Positions 7,704 to 15,961 of a DNA stretch of 64,000 nt are shown here, in pieces. Origin of the DNA: Arthrobacter sp. NtRootA1 (GTDB lineage Bacteria > Actinomycetota > Actinomycetes > Actinomycetales > Micrococcaceae); assembly GCF_019976975.1 (NCBI RefSeq), contig NZ_AP024630.1, forward strand, positions 1,426,001 to 1,490,000, written 5' to 3'. The notes below the pieces were generated by a model. It did not search any database and was not told the DNA's origin. It saw nothing but the letters and a program-made list of their open reading frames with translations. Numbering within the stretch: the stretch's first letter is position 1; each line of letters opens with the position of its first letter. Made by a program: the position numbers and the translations under genes.

Positions 7704-9335
7704 TTAGAGCGCGCGGGATTGGACGGTGAAGTCCGTGTTCCCATCCATGCTGAACACAGAAGATCCCGTGTTGTCCCAGTCCGGGAAGAAGGTGTCCGAA
7801 ATAACCGCTGCCCCATCCTGGGCGAAGACCTCTACGGACGAGGAATCCAGGAGGATGCGCAGGTGGACCTTGCCATCGCTGCCGGAGGAGGGCAGGGCAA
7901 CCTCATGGTAGGGACTGAATTTCTCGGAGAAGTTGCTGGTGCCGGCCTTGGAACGGTCAACCTTTACTGTGCGCTTTTCCTTGTTGTAGGAGATACGCAG
8001 GCTAGCGCTACCGTCAGCGGAGCGACGAAGAAGAATTCCTGCTTCCCGCGCAGAGGTAAGGTCCATTTCCAGCTCAATGAGCTGCGTACGGCTGGCAAAA
8101 TCGGCGCCAAGATCCTGCGCCTCCGGCCCGACGGTGAGGTTTTTGCTCTTCACCTCACCTGAGTGTTCAAGTGTTTCCCTTGCCACGCCGGCAATGGCTG
8201 ATCGCAGTTCGAGCCGTTTCTGGCCCCGGACCAGGGTGAGTTCGCGTGGGATTGCCATGGACCCGCGCCACGGCGTGGTGGGAACGTGTTGGGCGTAGTC
8301 CCAATTGCCCATCCAGCCAAGGAGCACGGGCTTGCCGCCGGGTGCTCCGGAGATGGAGTTGGCCGCGTAGTAGTCGGCGCCGTGGTCCAGCCACTGGGAT
8401 TCGGTGAGCGGAGCGTCGGCGGGCGCGGCGTTTTCGGCCGTGAAGCGGGTGCCGTCGAATTCGCCGACGAAGTACTGCATGCCTGAGCCACCTGCGATGC
8501 CGCCGGGGTTGATGCTCAGCAGCATGACCCACTTCTTCGCGGAGGAATCCTCTACGTCCATCTGGACGAGTTCCGGCACCTCCCAGAGTCCGCCTTGGGC
8601 ACCGACCCCGGAGAAATCACTGAGGAAGTCCCAGTGGAGAAGATCCGTGGATTTGAACATCTTCACTACCTGCGCGTCCGCCACCACCGTGGTCATCACC
8701 CAGTACCGGCCGGGCTCGTACCAGGTGATCTTGGGGTCGCGGAAGTTGTTGTTGGTAGGCGCCAGGTTCAGGACGGGGTTGCCCTTGTACTTCTGCCAGG
8801 TGCTTCCGTTGTCCACGCTGAAAGCGACGGACTGGGCCTGGGAACCTTGGGGGAGCGCGCCGTTCTTTCCATATGCACTGGTGTAGAGGGCCACCATGGG
8901 TGGGTTCTCCCCAGTCCCCAGTCCCGAGGCGTTGTTCTTATCCATCACGATCGAGCCGGAGAAGATTTCCTCCTGCGGGCTCGCCTCCATGGCAACAGGC
9001 TGCTGTTCCCAGTGGACCAGGTCCTTGCTGGTGGAGTGGCCCCAGGACATGTTGCCCCATGAGTTCCCGCGAGGGTTGTACTGGTAGAAAGCGTGGTAGG
9101 TCCCGTCATGGTAGACGAGGCCGTTGGGGTCGTTGAGCCAGTTCTTTTCAGCCGTCAGGTGGACTGCGGGCCGCCACGGATCTGAAGCGGATGGCCGGTG
9201 CCCGCCCGGGGCGGGGGCCGGCGTCGGGCTTTCCGGTGCTGGAGCAGTGCAAGCGGCAGCGGAAAAAGCGACCACGACGGCGGCACTTGCGGCCAGCAGG
9301 TGACGGCGGGAAAGGCGGGGATTGGGGTAAGTCAT
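7704..9335 (-). CDS. sacC: GH32 levanase/fructan hydrolase, Tat-exported lipoprotein
   Basis: 543 aa. Hydrolyses beta-fructans (levan, inulin or sucrose) outside the membrane. The N-terminus has a twin-Arg motif (SRRHLLAAS), a hydrophobic stretch and a lipobox ending in AAAC, followed by a Pro-rich linker, so it should be a Tat-translocated lipoprotein. GH32 signatures: WLNDPNG with the nucleophile Asp, FRDPKI with the transition-state Asp, and WEVPEL with the acid/base Glu. A C-terminal beta-sandwich (VEVFAQDGAAVISD) completes the family architecture. It follows the levansucrase gene on the same strand, so polymer made by one can be recycled by the other. Levan versus inulin preference is not readable. 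Confidence 0.92.
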   Translation of the reverse strand: MTYPNPRLSRRHLLAASAAVVVAFSAAACTAPAPESPTPAPAPGGHRPSASDPWRPAVHLTAEKNWLNDPNGLVYHDGTYHAFYQYNPRGNSWGNMSWGHSTSKDLVHWEQQPVAMEASPQEEIFSGSIVMDKNNASGLGTGENPPMVALYTSAYGKNGALPQGSQAQSVAFSVDNGSTWQKYKGNPVLNLAPTNNNFRDPKITWYEPGRYWVMTTVVADAQVVKMFKSTDLLHWDFLSDFSGVGAQGGLWEVPELVQMDVEDSSAKKWVMLLSINPGGIAGGSGMQYFVGEFDGTRFTAENAAPADAPLTESQWLDHGADYYAANSISGAPGGKPVLLGWMGNWDYAQHVPTTPWRGSMAIPRELTLVRGQKRLELRSAIAGVARETLEHSGEVKSKNLTVGPEAQDLGADFASRTQLIELEMDLTSAREAGILLRRSADGSASLRISYNKEKRTVKVDRSKAGTSNFSEKFSPYHEVALPSSGSDGKVHLRILLDSSSVEVFAQDGAAVISDTFFPDWDNTGSSVFSMDGNTDFTVQSRAL

Positions 9336-9361
9336 GGGGAGAAATCCTGGGGTTGGGGGTT

Positions 9362-9400
9362 GGCAGGGGTGCCGGCCCTTGTGGAGCCTGCACCCCTGCC
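9362..9400. terminator. hairpin between levansucrase and levanase genes
   Basis: GGCAGGGGTGC (9362-9372) and GCACCCCTGCC (9390-9400) form an 11-bp perfect stem with a 17-base loop. No T-tract follows on the leftward strand, so it may attenuate or set a processing point between the two cistrons rather than stop transcription. Confidence 0.5.
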
Positions 9401-9428
9401 GTGGCCTTACGGCCGAGGGTAGTGCGGC

Positions 9429-11030
9429 CTACTTGTAGAGGCCTTCGCCGCCAACACGGAGGTTGGTGGGCAGGTAGCCGAACGGGCCGAGGCCGTTCTT
9501 GCCGAAGGTGCGGTCAACCTGCGTCACGCCACCCTGGAAGTTCATCTTCACGGTGGGGGACAGGGAGCCGCCGCGGACGCCGTCCACGTTGTCGATGAAC
9601 GACTGCACGAGGCCGCCAGGCTGTACGTAGTGCGAGTAAGCCTGGAACTGGCGACCATTCTGGCGCGGGTCCGGACCCTCCGGCGCGTTGGCCGGCATGT
9701 TCAGGTCCGTGGGGGAGCCCAGGGCCAGGCCGCTGTTGTTCACCGGCTGGAAGTCGGAGCGAACGCCGTTGCCCACGAAACCGTAGACGCCGTCCGGGCC
9801 GCGCATGCCATCCGCGTAGGTGAACTGGTGGCTGATGGTGAACAGGTAGTACTTGTTCTTGCCGTTTTCGTTCTGGATGAAGATCTGCGGACGCTCAGTT
9901 TGGTCGTTGACGCAGTTCGCGGACAGGATCGGGGGCAGGAAGCTCCACTTGGTCAGGTCCTTGTTGTCGGCCACTGCCAGGCCAACATTCGCGGTCTGGT
10001 ACCAGGCGCCGGTGGTGGTGTTGACCTGGTCCAAGGTTTCGGCGTGGGGATCGCCGGGGCGGTAGCCGAGGTCTTCCTGCTTGCACTTGTAGTCACCGCG
10101 GGTGCCGCCGGTGTTGCCTTCGAAGACCATGAAGGTCTTGCCTGGGTGGGCCGGGTCCGCGAAGGTGTACGGGTCACGGAACGCGAAGCCCGGGTTCTGG
10201 GCCTTGTTCTGGTACAGCTTTCCGTCCGGCTCAAGGAGCTTGGTGTGCTCGAAGCCGTCGAAGGTCACGCCGTCCTGGTTGGCGTGGATGTTGCCCAGGG
10301 CCTTGGCAATGACAGCATCCGGGGCAATTCCGCCGCCGCCTGCATTGCGCTCAGCGACGTCGTAGAACGTGGTGGCCGTGTAGAAGACGTTGACCTTGTT
10401 GCCCTGCATGAGGCGCGTGGAGCCGGACCATTCCGTGTTGCCGATGGACGTGTTGTCCAGGAACAGGTGTCCGCCGTAGTTCCACTTGTCCTTTGCAGGA
10501 TCAGCGTTGGTCTTGCGGAAGAAGTATCCGATCCGGGCGTTCCAGTGGCGCTGGTCGAAGCCGTAGCCTGCGTGCCGGTCAGCAACCAGGGAGAAGATGA
10601 CGTCCCAGCCCTTGTAGCTGATCTGGTTCGCGTTCTCGTCCGTCAGGGACCAGGTGTCCCACACCCAGACGTCGTCGTTCATGGCGGGGAAATCCTTGGG
10701 GATTTCCGGCATGGTGACGTCGGGGCTCATGGAGTTCTGGCCCGGAGCAACGTTGGTGTTGCTTTGTGCCATGATCTGCTTCGCGTCGGCGCGGGTCCAT
10801 TTGGACGTAAAGTCGGCCGCCGGGTCGTACGCCTCCTGCGTGTGGAGGCTGGGGAGCGGGAAGCCGGGGGTGGGGGCCGGCATGGTGCTCGACGGCGGGT
10901 CGGCCGGCAGGTTGGCCTGGGCGGCCGGGGTCACCAGCAGGATGCTGCCGGCAACGCTGGCTGCGGCTGCGAGGGCTGCTGCCTGTCGCAGACGGCGGCG
11001 CGGCCGTGTTGGGGTTGAGTGCGTGTTCAT
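9429..11030 (-). CDS. sacB: GH68 levansucrase, secreted
   Basis: 533 aa. Transfers fructose from sucrose to growing levan outside the cell. An Arg-rich N-terminus (RPRRRLRQ) precedes a hydrophobic segment with a cleavage-like TPAAQA, a Sec or Tat signal. GH68 signatures are present: VWVWDTWSL with the nucleophile Asp, EWSGSTRL, FRDPYTF with the stabilising Asp, and the acid/base Glu in TERPQIF. Length matches Gram-positive/actinobacterial levansucrases. The ATG start has GAAGAG about 8 bases upstream. The 240 bases before it include a LacI-type operator, pointing to sugar-responsive repression. Inulosucrase activity is an alternative within the family. Confidence 0.93.
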   Translation of the reverse strand: MNTHSTPTRPRRRLRQAAALAAAASVAGSILLVTPAAQANLPADPPSSTMPAPTPGFPLPSLHTQEAYDPAADFTSKWTRADAKQIMAQSNTNVAPGQNSMSPDVTMPEIPKDFPAMNDDVWVWDTWSLTDENANQISYKGWDVIFSLVADRHAGYGFDQRHWNARIGYFFRKTNADPAKDKWNYGGHLFLDNTSIGNTEWSGSTRLMQGNKVNVFYTATTFYDVAERNAGGGGIAPDAVIAKALGNIHANQDGVTFDGFEHTKLLEPDGKLYQNKAQNPGFAFRDPYTFADPAHPGKTFMVFEGNTGGTRGDYKCKQEDLGYRPGDPHAETLDQVNTTTGAWYQTANVGLAVADNKDLTKWSFLPPILSANCVNDQTERPQIFIQNENGKNKYYLFTISHQFTYADGMRGPDGVYGFVGNGVRSDFQPVNNSGLALGSPTDLNMPANAPEGPDPRQNGRQFQAYSHYVQPGGLVQSFIDNVDGVRGGSLSPTVKMNFQGGVTQVDRTFGKNGLGPFGYLPTNLRVGGEGLYK

Positions 11031-11518
11031 GCTTGCTCTTCTCGCGGAGTGTTGGACTTCGTGGAGTGCTTATCAACTCCGGCGTCCATCGATCCGCTGA
11101 AGGCGTCTTCGAGGGACGCCATCGTTTCGAGGTGCGGCGGTCCCTTATGGGGTTCTCGCCGCGGCGGTTCCAGTACGTCGACTTACCGGAACGACTCCCA
11201 CGCTAAACACGTGTGAGGCCCAAATCAAACAACATTTCACGGACGCAAAAGCACTTGTCAGACATATGTGTGCAAGCGTTTACATTTCCATTGCGCGCGC
11301 GTGCCACAGCCTGGCCGCTGGATCAAATGTTTCGAAATAAAACTGACTTATTCTGAGAATTCACTGTGCGTTTACGTGGGCTCCGTTTGACTTGACGCTC
11401 TACCATTCCTGGCCTATGCGGCAGTGCTCGGCGGGAAACTCCTTCTAAAAGTCCAATCGGTGGACGTAAAATGTGGTAGCGATTCCGGAGCACCCCTGCG
11501 AACCGGACCCCGCCTGTT
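11031..11518. other. non-coding gap upstream of levansucrase and of the sigma-like gene
   Basis: 488 bases between divergent genes. Apart from the LacI-type operator at 11271-11284 I see no convincing gene, hairpin or well-formed promoter. The stretch is visibly less GC-rich around 11215-11350, as expected for the levansucrase promoter zone. Confidence 0.5.
11271..11284. promoter_or_regulatory. LacI/GalR-family operator upstream of levansucrase
   Basis: TGCAAGCGTTTACA matches the LacI-family consensus palindrome TGnAAnCGnTTnCA at every fixed position, including the central CG. It lies about 240 bases before the levansucrase start. No LacI-family gene is in the window, so the regulator would be encoded elsewhere. 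Confidence 0.7.
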
Positions 11519-12220
11519 GTGAGCTGGTGCTGCATGTGTGAGTTACCAAAGCGCCGTTGGCGGTCCTCCCTGACTCCATTGCGCCTCGTGCTCGCGGTCC
11601 TGGCTGTGGCAGCGATCGTGGCGGGCTGGTTGGTTCCGGATCTTTTGTCCGCCCTTCCCATTGGTGCAGGCCTGCTGACCTTCGCCGTGGCCGTCCTCAT
11701 GCCCGCTATCCGGGAAATCGAGCTGGGAGCTTCCCCCAGCATCAAGCTGGCGCCTGCACTCAAAGACCGCGAGGACGAGCTCCGCAGCGTCTTCGAACGG
11801 CAGAAGGGGGACATGGAGTACTGTGCCCACTTGCTCTGCGACAACGCGGAAACTGCACGCAGCTTGCTGGAGGCGGCGTGGTCCCAGTCGACGAACGCGT
11901 GGAAGGGGCCAGTGACGCCCCAGCTGCGTGTCTACACGCTGTGCGTGTTCGTGGAACTCCTGAAGAAACACGAACACTGGCTGCAGAGCCGTGAAGGCAA
12001 GACGAAGGGGACCAAGGGACCCAAGACAAAGAACGGCAAGAGTCCATTGGCGAGGTTGTCGTACGACGAGCGGGTCGCCGTCGTGCTTCATGTCTTCGCA
12101 AACCTGACCGTTGGCGAGATTGCCGGGATGACTGATCGTCCGGCCCTGGAGGTCGGCAAATCATTGGCGGCCGCCGAAGAGAAAACCAATCGCCTGGCGT
12201 TGGAAGAAGGCCGGCCGTGA
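11519..12220 (+). CDS. membrane-tethered ECF-sigma-like protein
   Basis: 233 aa. Two hydrophobic helices (about residues 22-42 and 45-64) precede a cytoplasmic part. Residues about 98-160 have the pattern of sigma region 2 (YCAHLLCDNAETARSLLEAAW, with YTLCVFVELLKKH after it), and residues about 180-228 look like a region 4 helix-turn-helix (LSYDERVAVVLHVFANLTVG followed by EIAGM). The linker is Lys/Thr/Gly-rich. ECF sigma factors are normally soluble, so an N-terminal membrane anchor is unusual. Start could be GTG 11519 or ATG 11534; neither has a clear ribosome binding site. The stop overlaps the next start (GTGA). Whether it binds RNA polymerase or is a degenerate derivative is unknown. Confidence 0.6.
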   Translation: MSWCCMCELPKRRWRSSLTPLRLVLAVLAVAAIVAGWLVPDLLSALPIGAGLLTFAVAVLMPAIREIELGASPSIKLAPALKDREDELRSVFERQKGDMEYCAHLLCDNAETARSLLEAAWSQSTNAWKGPVTPQLRVYTLCVFVELLKKHEHWLQSREGKTKGTKGPKTKNGKSPLARLSYDERVAVVLHVFANLTVGEIAGMTDRPALEVGKSLAAAEEKTNRLALEEGRP

Positions 12221-13512
12221 GGGACGCGCTGCGGGAGCGGTTGTTGTCCGAGGCTGCGCTTCATGCGAAGACCAACCCGGCCGACCTGGACCGTGCCTTG
12301 GGCGAAGGAATGTCCACTATCCGGCGAAGGCTGGTTCGAGCCTGGGTGGTGGTGATCGTGGCCGCCGTGCTCGTGACGGCCGGGCTGGTGGCTCTGCGCG
12401 TGCTTCTCGACAGGCAACCGGCAGTGCTGGAATCCATCGCCGTGAGCGCTCCGGCGAGCTCGCTCCACCCCGAGGCCATCCTTCAATTGTCCGCGGAAGC
12501 TACCTACAGCGATGGCTCACACAGTCCGCTGCAAGACGGCGTTGAGTGGGCCTCGGACAACCTTGCGGTGGCCGGAATCAGCGCAGACGGCAAGGCGACA
12601 GCGGTTGCGCCGGGCGTTGCCGGCCTGACAGCAACGGTCGACGGCGTCTCCGGACGCTTCGAGCTCACGGTCACCACGCCGGGAACGGCCTCGCTGAAGG
12701 CCCTGCGCATCACTCCGGGCGATGCGGAGGCCGACCCCGGAGGCAAGATACAGCTACTCGCCGAGGGAACGTACAGCGATGGGTCACTGGGGAGGCTCAA
12801 CGTCACAGCTATATGGGGGTCCCGTGATCCAGGCATAGCGACCGTGGACGGCGACGGCCTGGTCACCGCTGCAGCTCCGGGCACGGCCATCATCTCCGCC
12901 TCCCAGGATGGGTTCGAAGCCACTGCACGCATCACTGTCAACACTGCACCGCCGGCCAAGATCTCCGGCCTGGCGATCGAGCCCGCCGAACTCACGATCA
13001 AGCAAGGGCAGACGCACCAAATGATCGCAGTAGCCTCGTACACGGACGGGACCACCAAACCCGAGTCCAGCGTGACCTGGTCAACGGGGAACCCCAAGGT
13101 CGCAACAATCTCCGCCTCCGGGCTCGTGACCGCGCAGGGCCTGGGGCAAGTGCTCATCGAAGCCAAGCACGTGGACGCCGATGGCACGGAATGGAAAGCG
13201 CAATCGAAGGTGACCGTGGAGCATGCGGTGATTCGCGTCGTCGTGGGTCCTGCTGGCCCGCACGCACTCGAGCCGGGCGCCACCGTCCAACTGACCGCCA
13301 CCGTCACGTACAGCGACGGCAAACCCGGGAAGCCGGTCATTACTTGGGCGTCAAGCCGCCCGATCATCGCCTCTGTCAGCAATGGGTTGGTGCGGGGAGG
13401 CCCCGTGCAAGGTCAGGTGACCATCACGGCCACAGCGGACGGCGTGTCCAGCAACGGGGTAGTGGTCAGCGTTGGTCCAACGATTCCAACGCAAGGGCCG
13501 GTAAAGGGCTAG
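12217..13512 (+). CDS. single-pass membrane protein with four BIG2 Ig-like domains, coupled to the sigma-like gene
   Basis: 431 aa. A cytoplasmic N-terminus of about 42 residues is followed by a TM helix (WVVVIVAAVLVTAGLVAL, about residues 43-62) and an extracytoplasmic part made of four tandem BIG2-type domains of about 85 residues, each with the YSDG/YTDG strand, a V.W.S...VA.I turn and a G.V.A...G.A.I ending. The GTG start overlaps the stop of the upstream gene by 4 bases, so translation is coupled. In position and topology (short cytosolic tail, one TM, external domain) it resembles an anti-sigma/sensor partner, but I see no known anti-sigma motif. The ligand bound by the BIG2 array is unknown. 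Confidence 0.7.
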   Translation: MRDALRERLLSEAALHAKTNPADLDRALGEGMSTIRRRLVRAWVVVIVAAVLVTAGLVALRVLLDRQPAVLESIAVSAPASSLHPEAILQLSAEATYSDGSHSPLQDGVEWASDNLAVAGISADGKATAVAPGVAGLTATVDGVSGRFELTVTTPGTASLKALRITPGDAEADPGGKIQLLAEGTYSDGSLGRLNVTAIWGSRDPGIATVDGDGLVTAAAPGTAIISASQDGFEATARITVNTAPPAKISGLAIEPAELTIKQGQTHQMIAVASYTDGTTKPESSVTWSTGNPKVATISASGLVTAQGLGQVLIEAKHVDADGTEWKAQSKVTVEHAVIRVVVGPAGPHALEPGATVQLTATVTYSDGKPGKPVITWASSRPIIASVSNGLVRGGPVQGQVTITATADGVSSNGVVVSVGPTIPTQGPVKG

Positions 13513-13519
13513 CAGGCCT

Positions 13520-14338
13520 TTAGAGCTTGGCGATGATCTCCGCCAGCAGCGAGGAGATACGCTTTCCTGCCGCTTGGCCGGCCTCGAGGACCTCGGCGTG
13601 GCTCAGCGGAACCGGGCTGATTCCCGCGGCAAGGTTGGTGACCAACGAGATGCCGAAGACCTCCATTCCTGCATGTCGTCCGGCGATGGCTTCCAACGCC
13701 GTGGACATCCCCACGAGGTCAGCGCCGATGCGCTTGGCGTACTGGACCTCGGCCGGCGTCTCGTAGTGGGGACCACTGAACTGGGCGTAGACACCCTCCT
13801 GCAGTGAAGGATCCACCTCGCGGGCCAGCTGCCGGACGCGTGAGGAGTAGAGGTCCGTGAGGTCCACGAAAGTGGCTCCCTCAAGCGGGGAAGTGGCCGT
13901 CAGGTTGATGTGGTCGCTGATGAGAACAGGCGTGCCCGGGGTCCAATCCTCGTTGAGGCCACCGCAGCCATTGGTGAGGACCAGCGTCTTGCAACCCGCA
14001 GCTGCGGCCGCGCGAACGCCGTGGACGACTGAGCGGACACCCTTGCCTTCGTAGTAGTGCGTCCTGGCGCCCAGGACCAGGGCGCGTTTGCCTTCCTTCG
14101 TCAGGACGGAGCGGATGGTTCCCACATGGCCCACGACGGAAGGTTGGTGGAATCCGGGAACCTCTGAGGCATTCAAGGTGGCAGTGGTTTCACCAATGAG
14201 GTCGGCAGCTTCGGCCCAGCCGGAACCGAGTACCAGCGCCACATCGTGGGACTCAACGCCAGTCTCGGCGGCAATGAAGTCCGCGGCGGCCCGGGCAGCT
14301 TCGAAAGGATCTGTGTTCATCAGCTCAGTGTTACTCAC
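13520..14338 (-). CDS. punA: purine nucleoside phosphorylase, trimeric (PNP/MTAP) family
   Basis: 272 aa. Phosphorolysis of inosine/guanosine to base plus ribose 1-phosphate in purine salvage. Motifs: VALVLGSGWAEAAD (phosphate loop), ARTHYYEGKGV, LTNGCGGLNEDWTPG, YAQFSGPHYETPAEV (purine site), GADLVGMSTALEAIAGRHAG and GISLVTNLAAG. Length is normal for the class I trimeric enzyme. Start taken at GTG 14338 (AAGG upstream); ATG at 14320 is an alternative that drops six residues. It converges with the BIG2 gene with 7 bases between stops. Confidence 0.93.
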   Translation of the reverse strand: MSNTELMNTDPFEAARAAADFIAAETGVESHDVALVLGSGWAEAADLIGETTATLNASEVPGFHQPSVVGHVGTIRSVLTKEGKRALVLGARTHYYEGKGVRSVVHGVRAAAAAGCKTLVLTNGCGGLNEDWTPGTPVLISDHINLTATSPLEGATFVDLTDLYSSRVRQLAREVDPSLQEGVYAQFSGPHYETPAEVQYAKRIGADLVGMSTALEAIAGRHAGMEVFGISLVTNLAAGISPVPLSHAEVLEAGQAAGKRISSLLAEIIAKL

Positions 14339-14450
14339 TGGTACAAGCTACCTTGCGTGCGCGGCAATTTGGTAGGGACGCGCACGACGCTCCGGGGGTG
14401 AGGCTGGGCTGACTGGCAGCCTGAGGTGCAATGAGCGAGAATTGAGGATT

Positions 14451-15860
14451 GTGACCACCCAAGTTGACTTCAGTTCCCCCCGTATCGCGATTCTGGGAGG
14501 TGGTCCCGGAGGATATGAAGCCGCCATGGTGGCCGCTTCCCTCGGCGCAAAAGTCACCATCATCGAGCGGGCAGGCCTTGGCGGCTCCGCCGTGCTGACC
14601 GACGTCGTGCCTTCCAAAACCCTTATTGCCACCGCCGACCTCATGACGCGCGTCGCTGAGGCGGACGAGCTGGGCGTCAAATTCGACGGTGACGGTGGCG
14701 GCTCCAAGCCCCGCGCCGATCTGAAGCACATCAACAACCGCGTCCTGGATCTGGCCCGTGGACAGTCCCACGACATCCGCGCCGGGCTGGAGCGCCTCGG
14801 CGTGGAGATCGTGATCGGTTCCGGCAAATTGCTGGACAACAACACCATTGAGGTGCTGACCCTTGAAGGCGTCCGCACCATCGACGCCGATGCCATCCTG
14901 CTGGCGGTGGGCGCACACCCGCGCGAGCTCCCCACTGCCAAGCCCGACGGCGAACGGATCCTCAACTGGGCCCAGATCTACAACCTGGACGAGCTGCCCG
15001 AGGAACTGATCGTGGTGGGCTCCGGTGTCACCGGCGCCGAGTTCGCCTCCGCCTACAACGGCCTCGGCTCCAAGGTCACACTGATTTCCAGCCGTGACCA
15101 GGTTCTCCCCGGCGAAGACACGGACGCCGCCAAACTGCTGGAAGGCGTGTTCGAGCGCCGCGGCGTGCACGTGTTGTCCCGCTCGCGCGCCAACGCAGTT
15201 GAGCGGACCGACGACGGCGTGAAGGTCACCCTGGGCGATGGATCGGTGGTCACGGGCTCGCACTGCCTGGTGTGCGTTGGTTCCATCCCCAACACCGCCG
15301 GAATCGGCCTTGAGGAAGCCGGAGTGACCTTGACGGAGTCCGGCCACATCAAAGTGGATGGCGTTTCGCGCACCACCGCCCCCAACATCTACGCTGCCGG
15401 CGACTGCACGGGCGTGTTCGCGTTGGCGTCCGTGGCCGCCATGCAGGGCAGGATCGCGGTTGCGCACTTTATGGGCGATGGCGTGAAGCCGCTCAAGCTC
15501 AACCAGGTGGCCTCGAATATCTTCACGTCCCCGGAAATTGCCTCGGTCGGCGTTTCCGAGGCCGATCTCGCCTCCGGCAAGTACCAGGGCGACGTCGTGA
15601 TGCTCTCGCTGCTCAGCAATGCCCGCGCCAAGATGCGCAACACCAAGGATGGCTTCGTCAAGATCATCGCCCGCAAGGGATCCGGCACTGTGATTGGCGG
15701 CGTGGTGGTGGGGCCGAACGCTTCGGAGCTCATCTTCCCCATCTCCGTGGCCGTCACGCAGAAGCTGCACGTTGATGACGTGGCCAGCGCTTTCACCGTG
15801 TACCCGTCATTGACCGGGTCCATCTCGGAGGCTGCGCGCCGGCTGCACGTACACATGTAA
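14451..15860 (+). CDS. lpdA: NAD(P)H-quinone dehydrogenase, LpdA-like flavoprotein
   Basis: 469 aa. FAD/NAD(P)-dependent flavoprotein with the lipoamide-dehydrogenase fold: AILGGGPGGYEAAMVAASLG (FAD), a second dinucleotide fold IVVGSGVTGAEFASAY, NIYAAGDCTG, and a C-terminal dimerisation domain. At the place of the redox-active CxxxxC the sequence reads GLGGSAVLTDVVPSKTL, so both cysteines are missing. The same loss defines the mycobacterial LpdA (Rv3303c) group, which reduces quinones rather than lipoamide. GTG at 14451 is used; TTG at 14442 is possible. A terminator-like hairpin follows. Confidence 0.88.
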   Translation: MTTQVDFSSPRIAILGGGPGGYEAAMVAASLGAKVTIIERAGLGGSAVLTDVVPSKTLIATADLMTRVAEADELGVKFDGDGGGSKPRADLKHINNRVLDLARGQSHDIRAGLERLGVEIVIGSGKLLDNNTIEVLTLEGVRTIDADAILLAVGAHPRELPTAKPDGERILNWAQIYNLDELPEELIVVGSGVTGAEFASAYNGLGSKVTLISSRDQVLPGEDTDAAKLLEGVFERRGVHVLSRSRANAVERTDDGVKVTLGDGSVVTGSHCLVCVGSIPNTAGIGLEEAGVTLTESGHIKVDGVSRTTAPNIYAAGDCTGVFALASVAAMQGRIAVAHFMGDGVKPLKLNQVASNIFTSPEIASVGVSEADLASGKYQGDVVMLSLLSNARAKMRNTKDGFVKIIARKGSGTVIGGVVVGPNASELIFPISVAVTQKLHVDDVASAFTVYPSLTGSISEAARRLHVHM

Positions 15861-15877
15861 GCTCATTGCTCCTGTGG

Positions 15878-15951
15878 CGCCCGTTTCGACGGCTGGCTGC
15901 GTGCTAGATGGTTGGAACCGTCTAACGCGCAGCGAGCCATCGAAACGGGCG
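15878..15951. terminator. nested hairpin (cruciform-like) with T-tract after lpdA
   Basis: CGCCCGTTTCG (15878-15888) pairs with CGAAACGGGCG (15941-15951). Inside are a second imperfect stem (GGCTnnCTGCG with CGCAGCGAGCC) and a central one (TAGATGGTT with AACCGTCTA). TTTT follows at 15952-15954 on the + strand, fitting termination of lpdA. The multi-level structure suggests a palindromic repeat element recruited as a terminator. Confidence 0.75.
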
Positions 15952-15961
15952 TTTTACGTTC

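Noticed and set aside
11323..11844. leftward frame across the sigma-like gene start
   Set aside because: Opposite strand of a better supported gene and Ser/Arg-rich as expected for a shadow.
12217..13512. intimin/invasin-type adhesin
   Set aside because: BIG2 domains alone do not show this; there is no outer-membrane barrel or sorting motif, only one TM at the N-terminus.
14331..15770. leftward open frame of 479 codons opposite lpdA
   Set aside because: Shadow of the LpdA frame; His/Gly/Gln-rich product without recognisable motifs.
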